Shown: positions 1 to 8,575 of the stretch, piece by piece
Position numbering within the stretch: the stretch's first letter is position 1
Layout: each line of letters starts with the position of its first letter
Assembly (NCBI RefSeq): GCF_001592945.1
Contig: NZ_LRPB01000001.1
Span: 1 to 64,000, forward strand
Length of the DNA: 64,000 nucleotides
Direction of reading: 5' to 3'
Source: Roseivirga seohaensis
Lineage (GTDB): Bacteria; Bacteroidota; Bacteroidia; Cytophagales; Cyclobacteriaceae
The notes under the pieces: model-generated
The model's database searches: none
What the model saw: only the letters and a program-made list of their open reading frames with translations
Told to the model about the DNA's origin: nothing
Position numbers and translations under genes: made by a program

Positions 1-480
1 ACATGCCTCTCCGTACATGAGTGACCTAACTACTGGCTGAAGTAAAGTAGTAAGTTCTATAAAAGCAGATTCTGGGATCGGTAAATCACCACAACCTTTT
101 ATCACTACGGGACGACTTTTCAATTCTTCAAGATTAATTTTTGAAAGCGCTTCTTTGAAAAGGGCATACTCAAGTACATCAAGTCCTCCAAATACGACTT
201 TGTTGGCGTATGGCTGAAGTCTTGTTGTCAATAACATGTAGGCCCAAGTAGGTACGATTGCGTCTTCAGAACAAAACAACGCGATATTTTTCCCTTTATA
301 TAAAGACCAATCATGATCTTTAACAAAGACTCTAAAATCCTTCTCTTTTAAAATTAATCCTTGAAAGAGGTGTTGGGCAATATCATACCTCACTCTTTCT
401 CCTTTATGATAGTAATCCTCAAGGTCGATGGTGACGATTGAACTATTTGCTACGCGATTAACAATTTCTTTTTCTTCCAT
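1..480 (-). CDS. DUF2480 family protein (C-terminus cut by window edge)
   Basis: The protein begins MEEKEIVNRVANSS and runs for 160 codons without a stop to the left edge, so only the last few residues are missing (the family is about 170 residues). The middle segment with FQGLILKEKDFR, then VPTWAYMLL and VIKGCGD, is what I recall as characteristic of DUF2480, a family found in Bacteroidota with no assigned function. No signal peptide or membrane segment is visible, so it should be cytoplasmic. Its ATG overlaps the TAA of tsaB (TAATG), which implies translational coupling. I recognise the family but cannot state a role. Confidence 0.8.
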   Translation of the reverse strand, partial: MEEKEIVNRVANSSIVTIDLEDYYHKGERVRYDIAQHLFQGLILKEKDFRVFVKDHDWSLYKGKNIALFCSEDAIVPTWAYMLLTTRLQPYANKVVFGGLDVLEYALFKEALSKINLEELKSRPVVIKGCGDLPIPESAFIELTTLLQPVVRSLMYGEAC

Positions 481-1166
481 TATAAAACTCTTTTTGGTTT
501 GGTTGCCACAAAGTCTTTTAAGTAGAATGGCTCGAAATAAGCCACATCTTCGAAATCACCTTTGAGAAATGCTTGGTTTGCTAACATCCCTACGCTCCAG
601 GCGGAAGGTGTTATGTTCTCTATAAAAACGGCATTCGACACATTATTTTTTAAGTCCTTGAACTTTCCAGCTCCATTTCCGAAGAACAACATTTGATTTT
701 GCATCAGCGTTTCATGAAAAGAGTTTTCTTCAAGAATTTTAGCGGAAGTTTTTTTCAACTCATTGAGTTTCCCATCATACAAAGCCGTGTACACCTCCAT
801 TCTTCTGGCGTCAATCATTGGGCATAGCAATGCTCCGCTGTGATTTTGACGATTCACTTCATTGGCCATTGCCAACAATGTATTGACAGCTATAAGCGGT
901 TTATCTAAAGCGTAACAAAGTCCTTTAGCGGTTGAAACTCCAATTCGTAACCCAGTATATGAACCTGGGCCCTTCGAGACGGCTATTGCATCCAACTCGG
1001 ACATTTCCATTCCGACTTGTTTCATTATTTGCTCAATAACCACTGTTAGTAGAGTGGAGTGAGATTTTTCAAGAAACAGTTTCTGACTCGCCAAAGTGTT
1101 TCCATCAGTAGTTAAAGCTACTGAACATACGGTTGTAGACGTTTCTATGCTTAAAATTTTCGGCAC
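480..1166 (-). CDS. tsaB: tRNA threonylcarbamoyladenosine biosynthesis protein TsaB
   Basis: TsaB is the non-catalytic partner of TsaD in making the universal t6A37 modification of ANN-decoding tRNAs. The 228-residue product has the ASKHA-fold N-terminus (ILSIETSTTVCSVAL, residues 4-18) and the diagnostic KGPGSYTGLRIG at 65-76. Length is normal for the family. It lies 33 bp after the TauE/SafE gene and its stop codon overlaps the start of the DUF2480 gene, so it is probably inside a four-gene leftward operon starting with the S41 protease. It is distinguished from TsaD by its short length and by lack of the TsaD metal-binding histidines. Confidence 0.93.
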   Translation of the reverse strand: MPKILSIETSTTVCSVALTTDGNTLASQKLFLEKSHSTLLTVVIEQIMKQVGMEMSELDAIAVSKGPGSYTGLRIGVSTAKGLCYALDKPLIAVNTLLAMANEVNRQNHSGALLCPMIDARRMEVYTALYDGKLNELKKTSAKILEENSFHETLMQNQMLFFGNGAGKFKDLKNNVSNAVFIENITPSAWSVGMLANQAFLKGDFEDVAYFEPFYLKDFVATKPKRVL

Positions 1167-1199
1167 GGATTCTTAGATAAAGTGATTATAAAGTGTTTT

Positions 1200-2015
1200 T
1201 CAGGAGAGAAGTTGAATCAACTTATCAATAATTACTACTCCTAAAAACGACACAAAGATATAACTGATGGTTCGATTGGAAAGCTTTCTGGCAATTCTTA
1301 CTCCATAAGGAGAACCGATGACCACACCAAAAGACAGTACAAGTACCAAAGGCCAAACCACATACCCTATATTTTGCCCTTCAATATTTACGGTTGGTTG
1401 TGCTATTAAATTTGAGATCGTCATTACCATCGAAGTAATAAATATCACACCAAGGGAGATAGACTTGGCTTTTCTCATACTTTGCTTCAAGCGTAAGTTA
1501 AGAATTGGAATAATTACAACTCCCCCACCAAGCCCCGACAGGGCAGATATACTTCCTGCCAAAGCACCGGTTACTCCAAGTTGCCCGTTTGTTGACTTCT
1601 TTTCCTTATTCTCACTATCAGAAGTACGATTGCTCTTTAGTGTTCGGAACACGATAAAAGACATCAGTAGAATAATAACCATATTGAATTTATCGCGCTG
1701 ATACCAATCCGTTTGAACAATGAACTGTAAAACCAAAAGTGAGATGACTGTACCGAAGAACCCGACTATCAAAACTTCCTTCCAAAAGAATTCCTTCTTT
1801 ATGATAAGCGCTACATTTCCTGATAACGCAGCAAACATGGTTCCGACTAAAGAATTAGCAATGGTAAACTGAACTATTTCGGAATCTGGATACCCCATAT
1901 TCACTAAGACATACGGTAACACAAGAATGTACATGACTCCTCCGCCAACTCCGATAAGGCCGGCCAAAAAGCCGCCCAGCAACCCCATTAAAAACAGGAG
2001 CATAAATTCAATCAT
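1200..2015 (-). CDS. TauE/SafE (TSUP) family membrane permease
   Basis: A 271-residue hydrophobic protein with about eight predicted membrane spans arranged as two halves. Each half carries the glycine-rich family signature: GLIGVGGGVMYI near residues 20-31 and GLGGGVVIIP near 161-170. Members of this family export sulfite, sulfoacetate or other small organosulfonates, or take up sulfur compounds, across the inner membrane. The substrate cannot be told from the sequence and no sulfur-metabolism gene is adjacent. It sits 36 bp downstream of the S41 protease and 33 bp upstream of tsaB on the same strand. Confidence 0.88.
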   Translation of the reverse strand: MIEFMLLFLMGLLGGFLAGLIGVGGGVMYILVLPYVLVNMGYPDSEIVQFTIANSLVGTMFAALSGNVALIIKKEFFWKEVLIVGFFGTVISLLVLQFIVQTDWYQRDKFNMVIILLMSFIVFRTLKSNRTSDSENKEKKSTNGQLGVTGALAGSISALSGLGGGVVIIPILNLRLKQSMRKAKSISLGVIFITSMVMTISNLIAQPTVNIEGQNIGYVVWPLVLVLSFGVVIGSPYGVRIARKLSNRTISYIFVSFLGVVIIDKLIQLLS

Positions 2016-2051
2016 TCAGTGGGGATATAATAAGAGGTGATTTATTTAAAG

Positions 2052-3707
2052 TTAGTTTCCTGCCAAGGTTCTTTCGTACAAGCTTTGGTTTGAAAGCAAC
2101 TCAAGTGCCTTACTAAGATCGAGGTCATTTTCAAAAGAAGCGAGAAGACGCCCTTCTTCTAAGTATGTTCTCATGACAAATTCCTCTTTTAGCAATTGTT
2201 TAATTTCTGTTTTTGCCAGCTCGATATCGTTGGATCTACTGTGAGCCATTTTAGCCTCTAAAGCCGAAAGTTCAGTACTGATATTTTCCAGTCCTCCTGT
2301 TTCTTCAGCTACTTCCTTAAGTTTTCTAAGTTGGATTTCTAAAGGGCTAGAATAATCGAATTCTTGACTAGATGCCCAGTTTTTAAAATCATTAAAGATC
2401 TGGTCGGTAATTTTAAAATCTTTAATACTGGTTATGGAATCAAGTTTTACCGCGTAGGCATTTCCAAATTTGAGTAACAAATTTTCTGAAAGAATACCTT
2501 TGGTAACTGGAGCGTAGTCCTTTCTATCTACCAAAATATCAGGATCAATCCCTCCGCCATCATACACTGGCCTCCCATTTTTTGTACGAAAAAGAGTTTT
2601 TAGCGAGTCTGCTACCTTACCCACGCTTCCGTCTTCATTTCGATGTGTGTAGTCAAGTGCCTGTATACACCTACCGCTAGGTGTGTAGTATTTTGCAATT
2701 GTAACTTTCATTTGGGAATTGTATGAAAGCGGTAAGGTTTGCTGAACTAGGCCTTTTCCATAAGATTTTTGACCAATCACCACTCCTCTGTCATAATCTT
2801 GCATTACCCCAGCAACAATTTCAGCTGCCGAAGCACTCATGCTTGAAGTTAAAACCACCAAAGGGATTTCTTCATCCGTTGAGGTATTTAGTGTTTTATA
2901 GGTTGCGTTAGTTTCCTCGAGTTTACCTTTTGTTGTAACTACCAATTCACCTTTCGGAATGAATATATTAGAAATATTTACCGCTTCGCTTAGTAGACCG
3001 CCAGGATTACCTCGCAAGTCCAAGATGATTTTAGAAGCCCCTTGTTTCTTCAATTCCCTTAAGGCAGCTTTAACTTCTTTCGATGCATCAGGAGTAAAGC
3101 CTGTTTGTTTAATAAGCCCAACATCGGTACTGACCATTCCAAAATAAGGAACATTTGGCAAGTCTATTTTTTCCAAACCGACAGTAAAACTGAGTTTACC
3201 CACATTTTCGCGGAGCACCTCAATAGCTACCTTTTTTGAAGCCTGTCCTTTAATGTATTCACTAGCTCGGTCGAATTTCCCCTTTACATCCAGACCATCG
3301 ATTGATATGATTTCATCACCACGTTTTAGGCCTGCTTTATCGGCAGAAAAGCCTTTATCTGGCATAACAATCATCACTTTTCCATCTAAAAAAACCACTT
3401 GCGCGCCTATACCACCATATTCACCTGTGTTTTCGGTGCGCACATCTTCAATCTCATCTTCAGAATAATAATTAGTATAGGGATCAAGCTTGGACAGCAT
3501 ACCATCAATTCCATTTCTCATAAAAGTATTGGGATTGATGTCATCTACATATTTAGCATTCACCTCCTTAAACATAGTGGCGAAAATGTCGAGGTTTTTA
3601 AGAATCTCGAAATACTTATCATTCTGAGGTGCAGTAAATGACCACAGACCGAAAACCATCACTGCTGAAAGTGCCAGATACCTTTTCTTAAACTTGACCT
3701 TTGCCAT
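2052..3707 (-). CDS. C-terminal processing protease (S41 family, CtpA/Prc-like)
   Basis: A 551-residue periplasmic serine protease. It has a hydrophobic N-terminal segment (about 10-25) that acts as signal or anchor, a PDZ domain around 90-170, and the S41 catalytic core at about 180-360. The catalytic dyad is Ser293 (in SASAAE) and Lys318 (in SYGKGLVQQ), 25 residues apart as in the D1-processing and CtpA proteases. A long helical C-terminal extension follows. S41 proteases trim or degrade periplasmic proteins from exposed C-termini. This is the first gene of the leftward run CtpA, TauE/SafE, tsaB, DUF2480; its natural substrates are not indicated. Confidence 0.93.
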   Translation of the reverse strand: MAKVKFKKRYLALSAVMVFGLWSFTAPQNDKYFEILKNLDIFATMFKEVNAKYVDDINPNTFMRNGIDGMLSKLDPYTNYYSEDEIEDVRTENTGEYGGIGAQVVFLDGKVMIVMPDKGFSADKAGLKRGDEIISIDGLDVKGKFDRASEYIKGQASKKVAIEVLRENVGKLSFTVGLEKIDLPNVPYFGMVSTDVGLIKQTGFTPDASKEVKAALRELKKQGASKIILDLRGNPGGLLSEAVNISNIFIPKGELVVTTKGKLEETNATYKTLNTSTDEEIPLVVLTSSMSASAAEIVAGVMQDYDRGVVIGQKSYGKGLVQQTLPLSYNSQMKVTIAKYYTPSGRCIQALDYTHRNEDGSVGKVADSLKTLFRTKNGRPVYDGGGIDPDILVDRKDYAPVTKGILSENLLLKFGNAYAVKLDSITSIKDFKITDQIFNDFKNWASSQEFDYSSPLEIQLRKLKEVAEETGGLENISTELSALEAKMAHSRSNDIELAKTEIKQLLKEEFVMRTYLEEGRLLASFENDLDLSKALELLSNQSLYERTLAGN

Positions 3708-3815
3708 ACACTGTTTTTGTTGATTTGCATTACAACGGAGAAATACTACTCTTGTTTATTCTAATTGCTTATTTGGCTGAATGCCTCAATATATGGCTTA
3801 GTGACTAGAAAGCAT

Positions 3816-3845
3816 AAAAAAACCCAAGCGAAAGGCTAAGGTTTT
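3816..3845 (-). terminator. Rho-independent terminator after the YtxH gene
   Basis: On the minus strand a hairpin of AAAACC/GGTTTT with an inner AGC/GCT pairing is followed by a run of seven T. It lies 25 bp past the stop of the YtxH-domain gene and separates it from the S41 protease gene. Confidence 0.7.
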
Positions 3846-3870
3846 ATATGTGTATTAAAATCTTGATGGA

Positions 3871-4167
3871 TTAGGCGTGAAGTGCTTTGCTTGCTTTATC
3901 TACACCATTTTTTGTTTTCTCCGCAGCAGTTTCTAGAGAAGCGTTATACTTTCCTTTTGCTGTTTCTAAAGTTTCAGCGTACTTCTCTTTTGCTTTATCT
4001 ACTTGTTCAGATATTGCTTCATTGGCAGAAGAAGCCAGCTCCTTAGTTCCTTTTGCAATTTTTTTACGCGTTTTCTTTCCGCTATCTGGCGCCATCAAAA
4101 CACCTGTAATTAATCCTGCCGCTGCACCTGCTACTACTCCCGTTATTATTTTTGCTGTATTATTCAT
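3871..4167 (-). CDS. YtxH domain-containing protein
   Basis: A 98-residue protein with the YtxH pattern: a single glycine/alanine-rich hydrophobic segment at about residues 7-26 (ending GVLMAPDSGKKTR) followed by a long charged, alanine- and lysine-rich amphipathic helix. Such proteins are small inner-membrane-associated proteins often linked to general stress; the biochemical role is unknown. It is flanked by its own terminator and lies between the protease gene and rnpA, so it is probably a separate transcript. Family assignment is firm, function is not. Confidence 0.85.
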   Translation of the reverse strand: MNNTAKIITGVVAGAAAGLITGVLMAPDSGKKTRKKIAKGTKELASSANEAISEQVDKAKEKYAETLETAKGKYNASLETAAEKTKNGVDKASKALHA

Positions 4168-4330
4168 GTTCTAAAAATTTAAGTTAAGTGTAATTGATTT
4201 TCGCTTAACTATATAGAGAATAACGTACCAATACTTAAAAAGCTCACTCAAGCCGATTAAACACCGATTTTAAATCAAAAAAGAAAATTAAGTGTGTATA
4301 TACCTCTACACCACTGGGGAGTTTAGCGCA

Positions 4331-4708
4331 CTAAATGTGTATTTTAGCGAGTTGAGCAATCAATTTCCTCATTCTGAAATCGATCATTTTTGAGTCGTGA
4401 ATTTCTTTGCCCGTATATACTAGCCCAATCAATAACGAAGGAGTTGGCTGATCTTCGGTCTGAAAAAGACGGTGTTTATTTAAACGATAGGCCTCTTTTA
4501 CCCTGCGTTTAATCAGATTTCTATCAACAGCATTTTTGAATCTTCGCTTAGCTACAGAAACCAAAAATTGATTGACAGGTTTTTCGGGGAGATAAGGCAA
4601 GTACATTACCTTAAAAGGGTACAAATAAAAAGAGGAGCCTTTTTCAAAAAGCTCCTGAATTAGTTTTTTGCTATGCAATCTTTCCTCTTTCGGGAAGTTG
4701 TATGTCAA
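4331..4708 (-). CDS. rnpA: Ribonuclease P protein component
   Basis: The protein subunit of RNase P, which binds the catalytic RNA and the 5' leader of precursor tRNA. The 125-residue basic product carries the RNR signature RNLIKRRVKEAYR at residues 63-75, preceded by the VSVAKRRFKNAV strand-helix. Length is typical. It follows rpmH by 59 bp on the same strand, the classic rpmH-rnpA pair, and is presumably transcribed from the promoter in front of rpmH. No yidD or yidC gene follows in this window; a YtxH gene does. Confidence 0.95.
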   Translation of the reverse strand: MTYNFPKEERLHSKKLIQELFEKGSSFYLYPFKVMYLPYLPEKPVNQFLVSVAKRRFKNAVDRNLIKRRVKEAYRLNKHRLFQTEDQPTPSLLIGLVYTGKEIHDSKMIDFRMRKLIAQLAKIHI

Positions 4709-4767
4709 TTTGGTAGTTTCTATGACTTAGAGGTTCTAAATGAACAAAACCTCAACCTAGGAAAAGA

Positions 4768-4926
4768 TTACCTCTTGCCCTTTTTCTCGTCAGAAACAGT
4801 CAGCTTATGTCTGCCTTTAGCTCTTCTGCTAGCTAAAACGCGTCTACCATTAGCCGATTCCATTCTTGCTCTGAAGCCGTGCTTGTTCTTTCTTTTTCTC
4901 TGCGAAGGTTGGAATGTTCTTTTCAT
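4768..4926 (-). CDS. rpmH: 50S ribosomal protein L34
   Basis: A 52-residue very basic protein starting [19 protein letters not shown] and containing [16 protein letters not shown], which is the L34 signature over nearly its whole length; the C-terminus has a short extra tail ([10 protein letters not shown]), as seen in several Bacteroidota. L34 is a late-assembling protein of the large ribosomal subunit. It is the first gene of the rpmH-rnpA unit and has a good Bacteroidota-type promoter box about 40 bp upstream. It is easily missed because of its length. Confidence 0.96.
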   Translation of the reverse strand: MKRTFQPSQRKRKNKHGFRARMESANGRRVLASRRAKGRHKLTVSDEKKGKR

Positions 4927-4965
4927 TATATTTTAAATTCTTTTGATCTGTTCCAAAAAGGAATG

Positions 4966-4997
4966 CAAAGATAGGTAGCTTTTTTTGATTTGCCAAC
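4966..4997 (-). promoter_or_regulatory. Promoter of rpmH-rnpA (Bacteroidota sigma-A type)
   Basis: On the minus strand TATCTTTG (4966-4973) is a perfect match to the -7 element TAnnTTTG, with TTGG (4993-4996) 19 bases upstream serving as the -33 element. The box ends 39 bp before the rpmH ATG, giving a short leader. Confidence 0.65.
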
Positions 4998-5138
4998 GTC
5001 AGTTTTAAATTGTTTGATATTAATGCTAATTCGCTTGACAAGGGGCAAAAGTAGCGATTCCATCGCTATTCACACCGATGTAGTAAAGTAAATCTAGGTT
5101 CAAATTGATATTATATTTAGGTACTTTATATTTCGGAC

Positions 5139-6809
5139 ATGCAATATTCAATCTCATACACCAACCCTAATCGGCATATCATTGACATTACACTCAAACT
5201 AAGTGAGGTCAACTGCGAAGAACTGAAACTATTCTTACCCTCATGGCGACCTGGGCGCTACACCATTCAAAACTTCGCGAAGCATATTCTTAACCTGAAA
5301 ACTTATGATGAAAATGGTGTTGAATTAAGATGTGAGAAAGTAAAAAAAGACCAATGGCGTGTTGCAGCAGGTTCTTCAAAAACAGTTGAAGTAAAATACA
5401 GCTATTATGCATTTCAGATGGATGCAGGTAATTCATGGCTTGACGATGAGCAACTTTACCTCAACTTTATCAATTGCCTGATTTATGCCGAAGAGCGATT
5501 GAATGAAAAATGCGAATTGGAAATTCATGTTCCCATGGGTTACCAATTCGCTACGGGCTTGACGCAAATAGGAGCTCGGAAATTTGAGACTGACAGTTTC
5601 TATCATTTAGTGGATAGCCCGCTGGTGGCAGCCAAAAAGATCCGGAAAATTGAATACCAAGTTTCTTCGACTACATTCTATTTATGGATTATTGGCGAGC
5701 TGCCAAGAACAGATGATGAAGTGATTCGGGACTTCCGCAAGTTCACAGAGCTTCAAATTGAAGTAATGGGTGAATTCCCTTCTCCTGATTACCATTTCAT
5801 TTATCAGTGTTTGCCCTACGAACATTACCACGGAGTAGAGCACTGGAATTCTACCATGATTACGATTGGTCCTGCCGCAGAATTAAAACACCGCGCTCTT
5901 TATAAAGAGTTTCTAGGCGTAAGCAGCCATGAGCTCTTTCATACATGGAATGTGATTAGGCTTCGACCTAAAGAAATGACGCCTTACGATTTTCAGCATG
6001 AAAATTACCATGAAACGGGTTTTATCACCGAAGGAGTGACTACCTACTATGGTGATTTGTTTTTAAAGCGAAGTGGAGTTTTTAGTCTCGAAGAATACCT
6101 TGGAGAACTGAACAAACTACTGGAGCGACATTACCTCAATGAAGGCAGAAATAACATGTCCGTAGCAAGCTCATCGTTCGACTTATGGCTAGACGGTTAT
6201 GAGAAAGGTGTGCCTGGAAGAAAAGTATCTATATATAATGAAGGCGCTCTATTGGCTTTGATTCTCGACTTGAAGATTCGATTGCGTACTGGACACCAAA
6301 GGAGTTTGGATGATGTAATGCGTTTGATGTGGCAAAGGTTTGGGAAGAACCAAGCAGGGTACACTTACCAAGATTACCAAAATGTATGTGAGGAAGTTTA
6401 CGGGGCTTCTCTTAAGGATTACTTTGAAAATTACGTTTCTGGCACCTCCCCTCTTGAAAATGAATTGAAGGAATTGCTTCCTCAGTTTGGATTGAACTTC
6501 AAACTAAAGCTTGCTGAAAAACTAGAAGAGAAAATCTACGGATTGAAATTAGTAGAACAAGATAGTCGGTATTTTATTGATGCTATTGCTGTAAATTCTC
6601 CGGCAGAGCAGGTTCTGAGTTTGAAAGATGAAGTTTTGAATTACAGCCCCGATTTATTCAAAAGTGAAAATAATATAGAAATTGACGTCAACCGGTTTGG
6701 AAGAAAACTGAAGGCAGAACTGAGTCCGAATGGTGCTAATTACTTGTCTGTTTACCAAGTAGAGAATATTAAAAGTAATGGTGAACTAACACGATGGCTG
6801 GGGAAATAA
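5139..6809 (+). CDS. M61 family metallopeptidase (glycyl aminopeptidase-like)
   Basis: A 556-residue protein with an N-terminal beta domain (about 1-160) that begins in the family manner (YSISYTNPNRHIIDI), then a gluzincin catalytic domain with the zinc motif H264-E-L-F-H268 followed by TWNVIRLRP, and the third ligand Glu298 in TEGVTTYYGD. The C-terminal 100 residues look like a PDZ-type domain. M61 enzymes remove N-terminal glycine or alanine from peptides. No signal peptide is visible, so it is probably cytoplasmic. It is transcribed alone or with the cyanophycinase-like gene 65 bp on. Confidence 0.92.
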   Translation: MQYSISYTNPNRHIIDITLKLSEVNCEELKLFLPSWRPGRYTIQNFAKHILNLKTYDENGVELRCEKVKKDQWRVAAGSSKTVEVKYSYYAFQMDAGNSWLDDEQLYLNFINCLIYAEERLNEKCELEIHVPMGYQFATGLTQIGARKFETDSFYHLVDSPLVAAKKIRKIEYQVSSTTFYLWIIGELPRTDDEVIRDFRKFTELQIEVMGEFPSPDYHFIYQCLPYEHYHGVEHWNSTMITIGPAAELKHRALYKEFLGVSSHELFHTWNVIRLRPKEMTPYDFQHENYHETGFITEGVTTYYGDLFLKRSGVFSLEEYLGELNKLLERHYLNEGRNNMSVASSSFDLWLDGYEKGVPGRKVSIYNEGALLALILDLKIRLRTGHQRSLDDVMRLMWQRFGKNQAGYTYQDYQNVCEEVYGASLKDYFENYVSGTSPLENELKELLPQFGLNFKLKLAEKLEEKIYGLKLVEQDSRYFIDAIAVNSPAEQVLSLKDEVLNYSPDLFKSENNIEIDVNRFGRKLKAELSPNGANYLSVYQVENIKSNGELTRWLGK

Positions 6810-6874
6810 GCACAACAAACCGTTGGTAAAGGATTGATTGTTATGCAGCTAGGTTGACCCTACCTTTCATTCTT

Positions 6875-7741
6875 ATGAAAAAAACCTACTCAGTATTACT
6901 CTTTAGTTTATTCATTTTTGCGCTTGGCGCTTGCTCCAAAACGGAGACAGCTTCTAAACCTGAAACCACATATTCTGGCGGAAAGCTCTTTATTATAGGT
7001 GGCGGCTCTCGACCTGCTTCACTAATTAATAGTATGATTGACGAATCGGGGCTTCGCGAAGGTGGTTATGCTTTGGTTTTGCCAATGGCTACTACATTAC
7101 CCGACCGCGCTATAGAATCAGGAAAAAAGCAATTTACAGACAATGGTATTTCAGCCGTAGGCGCCATAAACTTTATTGAAGGCGAAACGCCTACTGAAGC
7201 TCAATTAGATTCCGTTCGGAACGCAAAACTGATTTATATTCCTGGTGGAAGTCAAAACCGCTTTATGGGTGTAGTGGCCGGTACGGAAATAGAAAAAGCG
7301 ATTTGGGAAAGCTTTAACAAGGGAAATATGATTGCTGGCACCAGTGCTGGTGCGGCTGTGATGAGCGAAAAAATGATTACGGGCACGCAACTCTTACACC
7401 CTGACGATAGCGGATTCAAAGTAATAGAGCAGGGAAATACTGATTTGGCAGCTGGACTTGGCTTTATTAAAAATGCCATCATCGATCAGCACTTTGTAGT
7501 ACGCAGTCGCTTTAATCGTTTACTGAGTTTGACTATGGAAAACCCGAATCTTAAATGTATTGGCATTGATGAATCCACAGCCATTGTGGTTTCGGGGAAT
7601 AGCGCTAAAGTAGTTGGTTTGTCTCAAGTATTGGTGTTTGATGCACAAGGCCAAACTGCTCAATTACAAGGAACAAAGCTAGGCGCAAAGAATATCAATT
7701 TGAGTATCTATTTAAATGGAGACGAGTTCCGGCTGAACTAA
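6875..7741 (+). CDS. Cyanophycinase-like S51 peptidase lipoprotein
   Basis: The 288-residue product starts with a lipoprotein signal peptide (MKKTYSVLLF... ending LGAC, with Cys20 the lipidated residue), then a class-I-glutamine-amidotransferase-like fold of the S51 family: IIGGGSRP at 40-47, YIPGGSQNRF at 121-130 and the nucleophile elbow AGTSAGAAVMS with Ser157. S51 enzymes include cyanophycinase and aspartyl dipeptidase (PepE). No cyanophycin synthetase is nearby, so an exported peptidase on aspartyl peptides is as likely. I chose this ATG because an in-frame ATG seven codons upstream would place extra residues before the signal peptide. Confidence 0.85.
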   Translation: MKKTYSVLLFSLFIFALGACSKTETASKPETTYSGGKLFIIGGGSRPASLINSMIDESGLREGGYALVLPMATTLPDRAIESGKKQFTDNGISAVGAINFIEGETPTEAQLDSVRNAKLIYIPGGSQNRFMGVVAGTEIEKAIWESFNKGNMIAGTSAGAAVMSEKMITGTQLLHPDDSGFKVIEQGNTDLAAGLGFIKNAIIDQHFVVRSRFNRLLSLTMENPNLKCIGIDESTAIVVSGNSAKVVGLSQVLVFDAQGQTAQLQGTKLGAKNINLSIYLNGDEFRLN

Positions 7742-7813
7742 TTTTCTTAAGCTGACCAACTCTTTTTAGCCACTTTATTCAAGCAGACCAAAAATCTATT
7801 GCTAGTTTTGAGC

Positions 7814-8431
7814 ATGAGTGCCGACTATTACAAAACCATATCTAAAACATCAGAAGCGCTTTATAAAGAAAAAGGCAGCAAGTTCTTGGCATTTGCTTTT
7901 CCCGTTCGGAACGAAGAAGAAGTGAAGGAAAACTTGGATGCCCTCCGCAAACAATATTATGATGCACGACACCATTGCTATGCCTATATATATGGTGTAA
8001 ATGGAGAACATTACCGCGCCAATGACGATGGCGAACCCAACCATTCCGCTGGCGACCCTATTCTGGGCCAAATAAAATCGAAGGAGCTTACTAATACCTT
8101 GGTGGTAGTCGTTCGCTATTTTGGTGGCACCAAATTGGGAGTTGGCGGCTTGATTAGTGCTTATAAAATTGCTACTGCCGAAGCGCTAGATCTAAATGAA
8201 ATCATCGAGAAGCCTATCACTCAAAGTTTCACTCTTTATTTTTCCTATGAAGAAATGAACGAGGTGCAACGTTTGGTTAAAGAGTTGGATTTAGAAATCG
8301 CCAAGCAGACCTTTGAAATTGCTTGTAGTATGGAAGTAGACGTACTTTTAAGCAAGGTTGAAATTTTCGAAAGTAAGGTCAAACTACTTCAAGACTTGAG
8401 TCATGATATTAAACTGACCTCAATCGATTAA
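7814..8431 (+). CDS. YigZ/IMPACT family protein (UPF0029)
   Basis: A 205-residue protein of the YigZ/IMPACT family. The N-terminal domain has the hallmark DDGEPNHSAGDPIL followed by VVVVRYFGGTKLGVGGL and the C-terminal third matches the DUF1949 ferredoxin-like domain. Eukaryotic IMPACT binds GCN1 and restrains GCN2; the bacterial role is not established, with nucleic-acid or ribosome association suspected. An upstream in-frame TTG (7799) would add five residues; the ATG followed by SADYYKTI fits the family better. Cytoplasmic, apparently monocistronic. Confidence 0.9.
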   Translation: MSADYYKTISKTSEALYKEKGSKFLAFAFPVRNEEEVKENLDALRKQYYDARHHCYAYIYGVNGEHYRANDDGEPNHSAGDPILGQIKSKELTNTLVVVVRYFGGTKLGVGGLISAYKIATAEALDLNEIIEKPITQSFTLYFSYEEMNEVQRLVKELDLEIAKQTFEIACSMEVDVLLSKVEIFESKVKLLQDLSHDIKLTSID

Positions 8432-8575
8432 AATCTTATCTGCCAATACCGCTTACAGCTTTTCGCTAAGCACAATAAAGTCAATCACTTATATTAAGTC
8501 CTAAGTTCGTTTTAAGCCTATTTTTCAGGTTGCTTAACTCAGAACGCAACAACCTTAGACTTTAAAATTTAGCGA

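Noticed and set aside
4673-4936. Plus-strand frame of 87 codons over rpmH
   Set aside because: Antisense to the real L34 gene and rnpA start; no family resemblance.
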